From contig CANLUT010000002.1 in assembly GCA_947494335.1 (NCBI GenBank), positions 496,001-560,000 of the forward strand: a stretch of 64,000 nt of DNA. The letters run 5' to 3'. Made by a program: the position numbers and the translations under genes. Source of the DNA: Oligoflexales bacterium (GTDB lineage Bacteria > Bdellovibrionota_B > Oligoflexia > Oligoflexales > RGVZ01). How positions within the stretch are numbered: position 1 is the stretch's first letter; every line of letters begins with the position of its first letter. Positions 1 to 8,229 of this stretch are shown in pieces. Below the pieces are notes generated by a model. The model saw nothing but the letters and a program-made list of their open reading frames with translations. It was not told the DNA's origin and made no database searches.

Positions 1-103
1 TAAAGTCAGCGTGTTAGCTAGAATGAATCTAGGAATTAGTGTTGTCTGGTGGATAACATTTTTTGGTGTCCATTTATCGCTCTCTATAGAGAGGAAATCT
101 TAA
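1..103 (+). CDS. C-terminal end of an upstream membrane protein (5' truncated)
   Basis: From base 2 one frame stays open to a TAA at 101-103 and encodes about 33 residues. The peptide is hydrophobic, with a VVWWITFFGVHL stretch followed by a basic IERKS tail, which looks like the last membrane helix and cytoplasmic tail of an integral membrane protein. The stop lies 4 bases before the next ATG, and the ribosome binding site of the next gene (GAGAGGAAA) overlaps these last codons, as expected inside an operon. Given the sugar-nucleotide genes downstream it could be a polysaccharide export or polymerase protein. That is inference, and the fragment is too short to name. Confidence 0.45.
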   Translation, partial: KVSVLARMNLGISVVWWITFFGVHLSLSIERKS

Positions 104-107
104 AATT

Positions 108-1394
108 ATGGCAAATCCTACGATAGCAATTGTTGGGCTAGGTTATGTTGGTTTACCAGTAGCCGTGGCTTTCGGTAAGTCGCAGAAGACAATCGGGTTT
201 GATATTTCATCTCATCGAATTGGTGAGCTGAAAGGTGGTCATGACAGCACTCTTGAGGTTGAGGCTGGCGAGCTCAAAGAAGCTAAACATCTTCACTATA
301 CAGCAGATCCAAATGATCTGCGCGAAGCCGATGTATTGATTGTATGTGTTCCAACTCCTGTGGACTCAGCCAATAAGCCTGATTTTACCCCGCTGATTAA
401 AGCATCGGAAAGCGTTGGAAAATATTTAAAGTCTGGTGCTGTGGTCGTGTATGAATCAACAGTTTATCCCGGAGCAACCGAGGAGATTTGTGTCCCTGTA
501 TTAGAGCGGGTTTCTGGAAAGACTTGGAAAAAAGACTTTTACATTGGCTATTCTCCAGAGCGCATCAATCCAGGCGATAAGCAGCACACCCTAACAACGG
601 TGAAAAAAGTAGTAGCTGGCGATTCTCCAGAGACGCTGAAGAAATTAAGTAAACTTTATGGCTCGATCATTAAAGCAGGCATTCACGAAGCAGAATCGAT
701 CAAAGTCGCTGAGGCCGCGAAAATTATTGAAAACACTCAGCGCGATATCAATATTGCTCTGATCAATGAATGCTCGATGATCTTCAAGCGGATGGGTGTT
801 GACACTCAGGCTGTACTGGATGCTGCTGGGACAAAATGGAATTTCTTAAATTTCAGACCAGGTCTTGTTGGAGGCCACTGCATTGGTGTGGATCCCTATT
901 ACTTAACTCACAAAGCAGAAATGCTTGGGCACCATGCCAGAGTTATCCTTGCTGGTAGGGCTATTAATGACGGTATGGGCAAATTTATCGCCGAACAAAC
1001 GGTGAAAACTATGCTTCATAATGGAATCCAGGTGCGCGGAGCAAAGGTTGTCGTGATGGGTTTGACCTTCAAAGAGGACGTTCCTGATTTACGAAACTCA
1101 AAAGTTATAGATGTGATCCGCGAGCTTCAGGAGTATGGAATCGATTGTCTCATCAACGATCCAATGGCAAATCCTGAAGAGGCAAAAGAGGAATATGGAG
1201 TCCAACTTTTAGAGTGGAAAGCTATTCCGAAATGTCAGGCGGTTGTTGCTGCGGTCGGGCACCAGCAATACAGAGAAAACGGATTGAGAATGATCTCTGA
1301 AAAGCTCGATAAGGGCGGCTGTTTGATTGACGTGAAATCAATGTATGACCGACAAAAAGTTACTGATCTTGGGCTAGCGCATTGGCGGCTTTGA
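108..1394 (+). CDS. tviB: UDP-N-acetylglucosamine/galactosamine 6-dehydrogenase (TviB/WbpO type)
   Basis: This is a cytoplasmic NAD-dependent enzyme of the UDP-glucose/GDP-mannose dehydrogenase family. It oxidises C6 of a UDP-N-acetylhexosamine to the uronic acid in two steps. The N-terminal Rossmann motif GLGYVGLP lies at residues 10-17. The central domain carries the catalytic cysteine in GGHCIGVDPYY (Cys258), and the C-terminal domain has GLTFKEDVPDLRNS. The length of 428 residues is normal. Overall sequence resembles the Vi-antigen/WbpO branch more than the UDP-glucose branch. The start is supported by AGAGGAAA about 10 bases upstream. The next gene, a WbpP/TviC-type epimerase, follows after 3 bases, which supports the N-acetylhexosaminuronic acid assignment. 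Exact substrate (GlcNAc or GalNAc) cannot be read from sequence. Confidence 0.9.
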   Translation: MANPTIAIVGLGYVGLPVAVAFGKSQKTIGFDISSHRIGELKGGHDSTLEVEAGELKEAKHLHYTADPNDLREADVLIVCVPTPVDSANKPDFTPLIKASESVGKYLKSGAVVVYESTVYPGATEEICVPVLERVSGKTWKKDFYIGYSPERINPGDKQHTLTTVKKVVAGDSPETLKKLSKLYGSIIKAGIHEAESIKVAEAAKIIENTQRDINIALINECSMIFKRMGVDTQAVLDAAGTKWNFLNFRPGLVGGHCIGVDPYYLTHKAEMLGHHARVILAGRAINDGMGKFIAEQTVKTMLHNGIQVRGAKVVVMGLTFKEDVPDLRNSKVIDVIRELQEYGIDCLINDPMANPEEAKEEYGVQLLEWKAIPKCQAVVAAVGHQQYRENGLRMISEKLDKGGCLIDVKSMYDRQKVTDLGLAHWRL

Positions 1395-1397
1395 TCG

Positions 1398-2435
1398 ATG
1401 AAAGATACATTTTCTGCAGCTTCTTACCTCGAGGGTAAAGATCAAAAATGGTTAGTCACTGGTGCTGCCGGCTTTATTGGTAGCCATCTGACTCAGGCAT
1501 TGCTCGAAGCTAACCAGCGAGTCGTTGCGGTCGATAATTTTTTGACTGGGAAGCCTGAAAATATTGAAGATGTGAAGCGACGCGTTGGTGCTTTGGCATC
1601 TAAGAAACTAGAGTTCCATGAATTAGATATCAGAGACCAAGCTGCGATGAGTCGCATAACCAAAGGCGTCGACTTTGTATTACATCAGGCTGCGCTAGGT
1701 AGCGTACCACGTTCGATCAAAGATCCGATGACGTCGCATGATGTAAATGTAAATGGTTTTTTGTCGGTTTTAGAGGCTGCTCGAGCAGCTAAGGTTAAGC
1801 GCTTTGTCTATGCGTCTTCGAGCTCGGTGTATGGCGATCATCCAGTGCTTCCCAAGGTGGAAGAGCAAATCGGAAATCCACTCTCGCCCTACGCTGCCAC
1901 AAAGAGAACCAACGAAATTTATGCCCGAGCCTATGCTTCTGCCTATCAGATGACTTTGGTTGGGCTTCGGTATTTCAATGTGTTTGGTCCTCGCCAAGAT
2001 CCGGATGGTCAATACGCGGCGGTGATACCTCGCTGGGTAAAAGGAGTTTTAACGAATTCTGAGGTGGCTATTTTTGGTGATGGAGAAACGTCACGAGATT
2101 TCTGCTACATTAAGAACGTAGTACAGGCCAATTTAAAGGCGGCTATCGATCCTGGTGTTGAAGCGGGGCATGCGATTGAATTGAATGTGGCCGCGCACAA
2201 GCAGACGACTCTGAATGAACTTTACAATGCAATTCGAGATGGTTTGTCAGCTAAGTCTGGTAACGCTAGAATTCGAGATCATGTCCCTGTCTATAAGGAC
2301 TTTCGCCCTGGAGATATCAGGCATTCATTAGCTGACATTGAAAAGGCTAGAAAGCTCATCGCATACCAGCCAACTCACTCCGTCCAAGAAGGGCTTTCGG
2401 AGTCTTTGGACTGGTATATTGAGTCTTCCAGATGA
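1398..2435 (+). CDS. tviC: UDP-N-acetylglucosamine 4-epimerase (TviC/WbpP type)
   Basis: This is an extended short-chain dehydrogenase that interconverts UDP-GlcNAc and UDP-GalNAc, or the matching uronic acids, through a 4-keto intermediate. The NAD-binding GAAGFIGSH motif is at residues 22-30, and the SSSSVYG strand precedes the catalytic YAATK pair (Tyr165, Lys169). Residues near NVFGPRQDP and FGDGETSRDFCYI are typical of the WbpP/TviC group. It is 345 residues, the usual length, and starts 3 bases after the dehydrogenase stop, so the two are almost certainly translated from one message. Together they would make UDP-N-acetylgalactosaminuronic acid for a surface polysaccharide. Confidence 0.88.
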   Translation: MKDTFSAASYLEGKDQKWLVTGAAGFIGSHLTQALLEANQRVVAVDNFLTGKPENIEDVKRRVGALASKKLEFHELDIRDQAAMSRITKGVDFVLHQAALGSVPRSIKDPMTSHDVNVNGFLSVLEAARAAKVKRFVYASSSSVYGDHPVLPKVEEQIGNPLSPYAATKRTNEIYARAYASAYQMTLVGLRYFNVFGPRQDPDGQYAAVIPRWVKGVLTNSEVAIFGDGETSRDFCYIKNVVQANLKAAIDPGVEAGHAIELNVAAHKQTTLNELYNAIRDGLSAKSGNARIRDHVPVYKDFRPGDIRHSLADIEKARKLIAYQPTHSVQEGLSESLDWYIESSR

Positions 2436-2457
2436 AGACTTTTTCGGATGGTGATAC

Positions 2458-4368
2458 ATGTGCGGAATAACAGGTGTATGGTTCCGCGGCGGCGAAAAAG
2501 ATGTTTCATCTGCATTGCGGCTGATGAATCAGGTCATTATTCATAGGGGACCTGATGCCGGCGGAATTTGGGTGTCACCAGAACAGACTGGTCTTGGCTT
2601 TGGACATCGCCGTTTGAGTATTCTGGATCTCTCTCCAGAAGGAGCTCAGCCAAAAGCGTCCCAATCGGGCAACTTTGTGATCACGTTTAATGGCGAGATT
2701 TATAACTTTAAGGAGTTGCGTAGTGACCTCGAGTCCCGCGGAGTTCGCTTCCGTGGCCACTCTGATACCGAGGTTTTGTTAGCCGGCTTTGAGGCTTGGG
2801 GAATTCAAAAAACTGTCGAGCGTGCGGTGGGAATGTTTGCATTTGGTGTCTGGGATGTGCAAAAGCGCACGCTGACACTTGCTCGAGACCGTATTGGGGA
2901 AAAGCCACTCTACTATGCAAACACACCGGACGGATTTGTTTTTGGATCAGAGTTGAGATCTTTAAAGCAATGTCCCGGCTTCTCATTTTCAGTTAGCCCT
3001 GAGTCGGTAGGATGGTACTTGCGCTATGGTTACGTACCAGCTCCACTTTCGATCTATCAGGGAGTAAAAAAACTCCTGCCTGGAACTATTATTGAAATCA
3101 GGGATGCTGGTCATTTTGTGTCTGAGCCGATTCCTTATTGGAGCGCTATCGACGCATGTCTGCGTGGCGCTCAGTTGCCTTATCCGGGCAGCTTCCAAGA
3201 TGGGGTCAAAGAATTGGACAAACTTCTGACCAGCGTAATTGAAAACCAAATGTTATCCGATGTCCCGCTGGGCGCATTCTTATCAGGAGGCATTGATTCC
3301 TCTATAGTCGTTGCCCTCATGCAGAAAATTTCTCGGCAGCCAGTAAGGACTTTTTCAATTGGCTTTGACGAACAGGGTTATAATGAGGCGCCATACGCTA
3401 AGGCGGTTGCTCATCATTTAGGGACAAATCATACCGAGTTATATATTAAGGGATCAGACGCTCTAGCAGTTGTGCCAATGTTATCGAGAACATTTGATGA
3501 ACCGTTTAGTGATTCTTCACAGATACCAACTTACCTGGTTTCAAAGCTTGCTAAAAGTCAGGTAACGGTTGCTTTGAGCGGCGATGGAGGCGATGAGTCC
3601 TTTGCTGGTTATACGCGCTATCATGTTGCTGACCGTTTGATTCGAAGTTTTGCACGCGTGCCGAAACCAATCGCCAGCCCCCTTGGTGGTTTCATTGAAC
3701 GGAAGTCAAGAATTCTCGCTGCATTATCGGGGCAGCGTCAATCTAAGTGGCTAAAACTTGGTGCTACATTAAAAGCTTCGGGCTGGGAAAAAATTTATGA
3801 CGAAATGCTGGTGACTTGGCCTTCGTCAAGATTCCCGTCGAGTTTAAATATACCGACCGTGTGTGAGCTGCGGGGAATTCAAACTACTTTGAATAAAATA
3901 GCTGTAGAAAATCCAATATTGGCGTCTCAGATCCTGGATCTTCAAACATATTTACCAGATGATATCATGGTAAAAGTTGATCGGTCTGCGATGGCGGTCA
4001 GCTTAGAGTCAAGAGCGCCGTTTCTTGATCATCGCGTGGTCGAATTTGGTGCGTCTCTGCCTATCGAAATGAAAGTTCGGAATGGCCAAGGAAAGGCTAT
4101 AGTTAGAGAGCTATTGTACCAATACGTGCCGCGCACAATGGTTGATAGGCCAAAGATGGGATTTGGAATTCCAATCGGTGATTGGTTAAAAGGACCTCTC
4201 AGAACTTGGTGCGGTGATTTGCTGAATTCTAAAGACTTGCGAAACGATATCGGAGTTGATTGGTCCGACATTCGATCAATTTGGGCCTCGGGCGACGAAA
4301 ATGTGATAGTTAATCAGTATCGTATTTGGAACGCGGTGATTTTAGCAGATTGGCTGAATCACCAATAA
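2458..4368 (+). CDS. Asparagine synthetase-like glutamine amidotransferase (WbpS-like)
   Basis: This is a class II glutamine amidotransferase fused to an AsnB-type synthetase domain, 636 residues. The mature nucleophile is the cysteine of MCGITG at the N-terminus. The glutaminase domain covers about residues 2-210, with HRGPDAGG and the FNGEIYNF block. The synthetase half begins with the ATP pyrophosphatase loop LSGGIDSS near residue 275, followed by LSGDGGDE. In P. aeruginosa O6 an AsnB-like protein (WbpS) accompanies WbpO and WbpP and is thought to amidate the uronic acid carboxyl. The same trio here suggests that role, although free asparagine synthesis remains possible. It starts 22 bases after the epimerase, with only a weak ribosome binding site. 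Confidence 0.82.
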   Translation: MCGITGVWFRGGEKDVSSALRLMNQVIIHRGPDAGGIWVSPEQTGLGFGHRRLSILDLSPEGAQPKASQSGNFVITFNGEIYNFKELRSDLESRGVRFRGHSDTEVLLAGFEAWGIQKTVERAVGMFAFGVWDVQKRTLTLARDRIGEKPLYYANTPDGFVFGSELRSLKQCPGFSFSVSPESVGWYLRYGYVPAPLSIYQGVKKLLPGTIIEIRDAGHFVSEPIPYWSAIDACLRGAQLPYPGSFQDGVKELDKLLTSVIENQMLSDVPLGAFLSGGIDSSIVVALMQKISRQPVRTFSIGFDEQGYNEAPYAKAVAHHLGTNHTELYIKGSDALAVVPMLSRTFDEPFSDSSQIPTYLVSKLAKSQVTVALSGDGGDESFAGYTRYHVADRLIRSFARVPKPIASPLGGFIERKSRILAALSGQRQSKWLKLGATLKASGWEKIYDEMLVTWPSSRFPSSLNIPTVCELRGIQTTLNKIAVENPILASQILDLQTYLPDDIMVKVDRSAMAVSLESRAPFLDHRVVEFGASLPIEMKVRNGQGKAIVRELLYQYVPRTMVDRPKMGFGIPIGDWLKGPLRTWCGDLLNSKDLRNDIGVDWSDIRSIWASGDENVIVNQYRIWNAVILADWLNHQ

Positions 4369-4388
4369 TGTCCCAATCCATCAAAGGC

Positions 4389-5123
4389 TCATATCTTCAT
4401 CTTCTTAAACACCCTCTCCGGGATGTTGCGAATCACCATCATAATCCAGCACCAAAACCACGGTAGATATACCACATCCTTCTTCATTTCTATCGCACTT
4501 ACAATGCCGTGAGCCACTGCTTCAGGCTTGGCCCAAATGGGGCCTTTTTTGTAGTGAGTTGTCATCGGTGTGTCGACAAATCCCAGTTTAAAATCAGTGA
4601 CTGGAATATTCTTGGCAGCAAGACGGTTTCTTAAACCTGATAGGAAGATGCTAAGAGCTCCTTTGGCTGTTCCGTAGATATAATTGCTGGCGCGACCGCG
4701 GTCTCCCGCAACGGAAGTGATGACAGCAATGTGGCCGTGAAGAGCCTTTTCGAAGTCATTGGCAAGCAATGTTAAAAGAGATGCTTGAGATAGGAAGTTT
4801 GAATCGAGAATTTGAAGAGTTTGCTTCCAGGATGCTTCGCCGTCCGATTGGCTTCCTAACGTTCCGTGAGCCATCAACACGAGATCAATTTTACCAAGCG
4901 AGTTTTTGGCGTTAATTATGATCTGTTCATGCTTTGATGTGTCGGTCAGATCTGCAGCCTCTGAAAAGATTTTTGATTTTGCTCGAACCTGGAGGTCTTG
5001 AGTCAGAGCTGTCAATTTGCCTGCGTCTCGTCCCACCAAATAAAGCCCGTGCCCCTGCTCGGCCCAAACTCTGGCAGTGGCTTTTGCGATGGCTGAATTT
5101 GCACCAAAAATAGCGATATTCAT
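4389..5123 (-). CDS. SDR family reductase, DprE2-like (decaprenylphosphoryl-2-keto-pentose reductase)
   Basis: This is a short-chain dehydrogenase of 244 residues. The N-terminal dinucleotide motif is FGANSAIAKA, and the active site is SVAG followed by YIYGTAK (YxxxK). The spacing and the SVAGDRGRASN stretch match mycobacterial DprE2, which reduces the 2-keto intermediate of lipid-linked ribose to arabinose. A hydrophobic patch WFWCWIMMVI near the C-terminus is compatible with membrane association. Its ATG overlaps the TGA of the DprE1-like gene by 4 bases, so the two are translationally coupled. The partner gene supports the function more strongly than this sequence alone, because SDR proteins are numerous and diverse. 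Confidence 0.8.
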   Translation of the reverse strand: MNIAIFGANSAIAKATARVWAEQGHGLYLVGRDAGKLTALTQDLQVRAKSKIFSEAADLTDTSKHEQIIINAKNSLGKIDLVLMAHGTLGSQSDGEASWKQTLQILDSNFLSQASLLTLLANDFEKALHGHIAVITSVAGDRGRASNYIYGTAKGALSIFLSGLRNRLAAKNIPVTDFKLGFVDTPMTTHYKKGPIWAKPEAVAHGIVSAIEMKKDVVYLPWFWCWIMMVIRNIPERVFKKMKI

Positions 5124-6469
5124 TTCCCTGATTCTCCTCTGACCCGGCGCCAGAAAGAACTTGAAAAATCCGGATCAATAAATTTCTTAAAATCGTCTAC
5201 TTGTGGGTAAAAGACTGAAAAACTCTCGGGACTCATCCGCGCGTCTTTTGCAGCGTAGACCGACCCTTTGCATTCTCTAGTGATCTGATCAAGGCGCTCA
5301 AGAAGTTTAAAAAGTTTTGGCCCTTGATTTGGAAAGTCTAAGGCTAATGTGACGCCGTGCTTTGGAAAGCTCATCATCCCAAGACTAGGAATCTCACCGA
5401 AGGTTTTCAGGACGGCCAAAAAGCTTCCCTGACCGGCTCTTGAGATTTCCTCGAGAATTTCCTTAATGGCGGACTCTCCGGCACCTCCTGCAAATGGTAC
5501 GACGCACTGCCACTGCAAAAATCCCCTTTTGCCGTAAATTCGGTTCCAGTGATGTACAGCGTCCAGCGGGTAAAAAAACGGATCATAGTGGACGATATTG
5601 GAGGTTTTGCGACTGAGTTGCTTATTGTAGTAGAGGGCGTTAAAAATCTTTACAGTTAGGCCATTGAGGGCAAAGGATGGTAAATCCATTGGAACTGATT
5701 TTTTGGAAATTTTTGTTTTATTTTTGGCTGGCGCTTGGCTAGCGGTCGCGTGATTTCCTCTGATAAATAATCCTCGGCCAATGCTTGATCCCTTCGCTAG
5801 ACAATCAATCCAGGAAACCGTGTACATAAAGTCTTTGTCAGAGGCCTTGGTCAGGGCGAAGAAATCATTGAGCCCACTTGTCTTGATGACTTCCTGGGCA
5901 ATGAAGGGGCTATCAACGGGTTTTAGTTTTAATTCGATCCATGTAATGAGTCCCGTAAGTCCCAGTCCTCCGATTGTCGCGTAGAAGTAGTCTGGATTTG
6001 AGTCTTTTGAGCAAAGAAGTCTTTCGCCGGTAGAGCGCACCAACTCAAAGCTAATGACATGATGCGAAATATTACCGTCGACATGATGGTTTTTACCATG
6101 AACATCATTAGCCATCGCGCCGCCGAGAGTCACAAATTTCGTACCAGGTGTCACGGGTAGAAAAAATCCACGAGGCACGGAGAAATTCAAAATCTCTTCC
6201 AGGGTGACTCCAGCTTCGGCACGAAGTATTCCGGAGGTTTCATCAAAGGAAATAAAATGATCCAAGTCACGTGTCAGAATTAGATGCCCGTGATTATTCA
6301 GACAGGAGTCACCGTAGCTGCGACCCATGCCGTAAGCCAAAAGTTTACTGTCGGAAGATCTGGGGGGCAGTATGCCCTCGCGACTAGTCATCCTTACAGG
6401 GCTTTGTTGCTCGGCCTTTGGGAAGCGACCCCAGCTTTGATAGTGAGAATTTTCATCAGTTCTAGGCAT
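5120..6469 (-). CDS. FAD-dependent oxidase, DprE1-like (decaprenylphosphoryl-ribose 2-oxidase)
   Basis: This VAO/PCMH-type flavoprotein would oxidise C2 of polyprenyl-phospho-ribose, the first half of epimerisation to arabinose. GMGRSYGDSCLNN near the N-terminus, PGTKFVTLGGAMANDVHGKNHH (shown in two adjoining motifs, PGTKFVTLGG and DVHGKNHH) and the C-terminal AAKDARMSPE match M. tuberculosis DprE1 along its length. The cysteine attacked by benzothiazinones in DprE1 (Cys387) aligns with alanine here, in GVTLALDFP. I chose the ATG at 6469, with GAGG 11 bases upstream. A TTG at 6499 would add 10 residues and overlap the upstream gene by 13 bases. Length is about 449 residues, as in the family. 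Confidence 0.87.
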   Translation of the reverse strand: MPRTDENSHYQSWGRFPKAEQQSPVRMTSREGILPPRSSDSKLLAYGMGRSYGDSCLNNHGHLILTRDLDHFISFDETSGILRAEAGVTLEEILNFSVPRGFFLPVTPGTKFVTLGGAMANDVHGKNHHVDGNISHHVISFELVRSTGERLLCSKDSNPDYFYATIGGLGLTGLITWIELKLKPVDSPFIAQEVIKTSGLNDFFALTKASDKDFMYTVSWIDCLAKGSSIGRGLFIRGNHATASQAPAKNKTKISKKSVPMDLPSFALNGLTVKIFNALYYNKQLSRKTSNIVHYDPFFYPLDAVHHWNRIYGKRGFLQWQCVVPFAGGAGESAIKEILEEISRAGQGSFLAVLKTFGEIPSLGMMSFPKHGVTLALDFPNQGPKLFKLLERLDQITRECKGSVYAAKDARMSPESFSVFYPQVDDFKKFIDPDFSSSFWRRVRGESGK

Positions 6470-6486
6470 GCCGTTTTTAGCCTCAA

Positions 6487-7902
6487 TTAGGTGGCCCAAG
6501 AAATTACAAGTAGGAAAAACACAGCGACGGCAATACTGACTTTATCTTTAACAGCGAATACTACCGGATCATCATCGACTTGGCCGCGGTGCGTTAGCAG
6601 CCAAACTCTCCCTGTCCAAAACAGAAGAATAGGCGCAATCATCCAAAGCCTTGTCGGATTAGTATAAAGGACCTGAATGTCAGGACTCGCAAAGTAAAGT
6701 GCAAGGATCAAAATCGATAGGAGAGAACAGGTGATACCCATGATCAGAACTGGAGCCTTGTCCTCAGCTGTGTAGCCTCTCCCGTGGAGGGCACTGTTGT
6801 TGCGACTGACCATGCGTAGAAGTTCGGTGTAGCGTTTGACCATGGCAAGACCAAGGAAGAAAAAGGTGCTAAAGCTCAGGAGCCATTGAGAGATCGCAAT
6901 GTCAGTGGCCGCAGAGCCGGCCATAAGTCGCATGGTGTAAAACGACGCCAGAGTGACAACGTCGAGCATGATGGCTTCCTTAAGCCGAACGCTGTAGATG
7001 ACGTTTGCTGAAAAATAGAGTGCAATGACGGCGACGAATGACCATCCAAGCGTACTTGCAACACCAAAGCTAGCCAAGCCAAGAACGGGTGCCAGGAAAA
7101 ATCCGGTTTTTAGGGGCAATCGTCCTGAAGCAAAGGGACGCTCTTTTTTGGTGGGATGCTTGCGGTCGTTTTCGACATCAAGCATGTCATTCATGACGTA
7201 CACCATGGACGCAATGAGTGAGAAACTAATCATCGCTAGAATAGTGCTAAAAACGAGATCGAAGTTTTTGACCTGGTGCGCAGCGATCAGTGGAACTGCG
7301 ATCAGTAAGTTTTTGATCCATTGGTTGACGCGAAGCTGTTTTTTAATGAGTCGAGGTAAATCTGGCTGGTCTTGGATGACCTCACACTGATTACCAATTG
7401 ATTTAACTTTGCTTGATGTTGAGTTACTTGGATTGACTAAAACGGCATGCGTTGATTTTCGCCAGATGGGAAGGTCAGCCGAAGAATCACCAATATACTC
7501 AAATGATCCTGGGTAGCGTGACTCGATCCAGGCAAGTTTGTTTTTGCCCTTAAGATTTAAGTTTTCTGTTGAGCCGTCAGCCTCATCAAAGCACTGACAG
7601 TGTCTTGAAACAGCGGATACCAGATCACGATTGGACGCAGAGAGCAAAATAGTTTTAGCGCCTGATTGTCTGCGAGCTTTTACCAGTCTTAGGATGTCAT
7701 CGCGGTAGGGTAGGAGTGCTGGATCTAGCTGAATGTGTTGAGCTAACGTGGCTTTTGCGTGTGCTTTGCCTTTGAGAAACCAGCCGGGAAGTTTAAGGAC
7801 AAGCCAAGGTTTCGTGCGGATGAGTTTCAGCACGGACTCATAGAGAAGATCTGTTCGAATGAGGGTGTCGTCCAAATCACAGATTACAACAGGTGCGGCC
7901 AC
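6487..7902 (-). CDS. HAD phosphatase-UbiA prenyltransferase fusion (polyprenyl-phosphate phosphoribosyltransferase)
   Basis: This is a two-domain protein of 471 residues. The N-terminal HAD phosphatase (about 1-185) has DLDDT at residues 9-13, a SAS strand, and GDSSADLP for metal binding. The membrane-embedded UbiA domain (about 190-471) has the polar motif NDMLDVENDR near residue 236, then YSVRLKEAIMLD and several hydrophobic helices. In mycobacteria the UbiA enzyme Rv3806c moves phosphoribose from PRPP to decaprenyl phosphate, and a separate phosphatase removes the 5'-phosphate. Here both steps may be fused. The start is GTG with GAGG 7 bases upstream. The two DprE-like genes follow directly, so the three form an operon. 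Confidence 0.85.
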   Translation of the reverse strand: MAAPVVICDLDDTLIRTDLLYESVLKLIRTKPWLVLKLPGWFLKGKAHAKATLAQHIQLDPALLPYRDDILRLVKARRQSGAKTILLSASNRDLVSAVSRHCQCFDEADGSTENLNLKGKNKLAWIESRYPGSFEYIGDSSADLPIWRKSTHAVLVNPSNSTSSKVKSIGNQCEVIQDQPDLPRLIKKQLRVNQWIKNLLIAVPLIAAHQVKNFDLVFSTILAMISFSLIASMVYVMNDMLDVENDRKHPTKKERPFASGRLPLKTGFFLAPVLGLASFGVASTLGWSFVAVIALYFSANVIYSVRLKEAIMLDVVTLASFYTMRLMAGSAATDIAISQWLLSFSTFFFLGLAMVKRYTELLRMVSRNNSALHGRGYTAEDKAPVLIMGITCSLLSILILALYFASPDIQVLYTNPTRLWMIAPILLFWTGRVWLLTHRGQVDDDPVVFAVKDKVSIAVAVFFLLVISWAT

Positions 7903-8229
7903 AGAGGTTCCTCAATTATTTCAGTGGATTCAAGGCATAGCTTAACCCTAAGTTATCGGAATCGTTATATGAAAAACGTAATTTAATGAACTGAGGTCCG
8001 ACATCAATCTCTAACAGTCTAAATTCTTTGCGTTTTAGTACCCAATGCCAGCCCGCTCTGCGTCAACCAAGCCCTTACCGGCCATAAAATTATTTTATTA
8101 AAAACATAAAATCTTGCCATTTATTTAAAACGTGGTAAATGAGCCTTCCCTTGGCCCTCTTCCCCCGGGCCAAAGCAAAATTCCAGACATCTCTGCCCCC
8201 TCAACTCCTTCCGTAGGACCACTCTTGCC
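7903..8229. other. Divergent intergenic region with a GC hairpin
   Basis: These 327 bases separate the start of the HAD-UbiA gene (-) from the kinase gene (+), so promoters for both directions should lie here. The middle (about 8080-8140) is very AT-rich. TTGGCCC at 8151-8157 pairs with GGGCCAA at 8167-8173 around a C-rich 9-base loop, in what would be the kinase leader. No T run follows, so it is not a typical terminator. No convincing short gene was seen. Confidence 0.5.
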
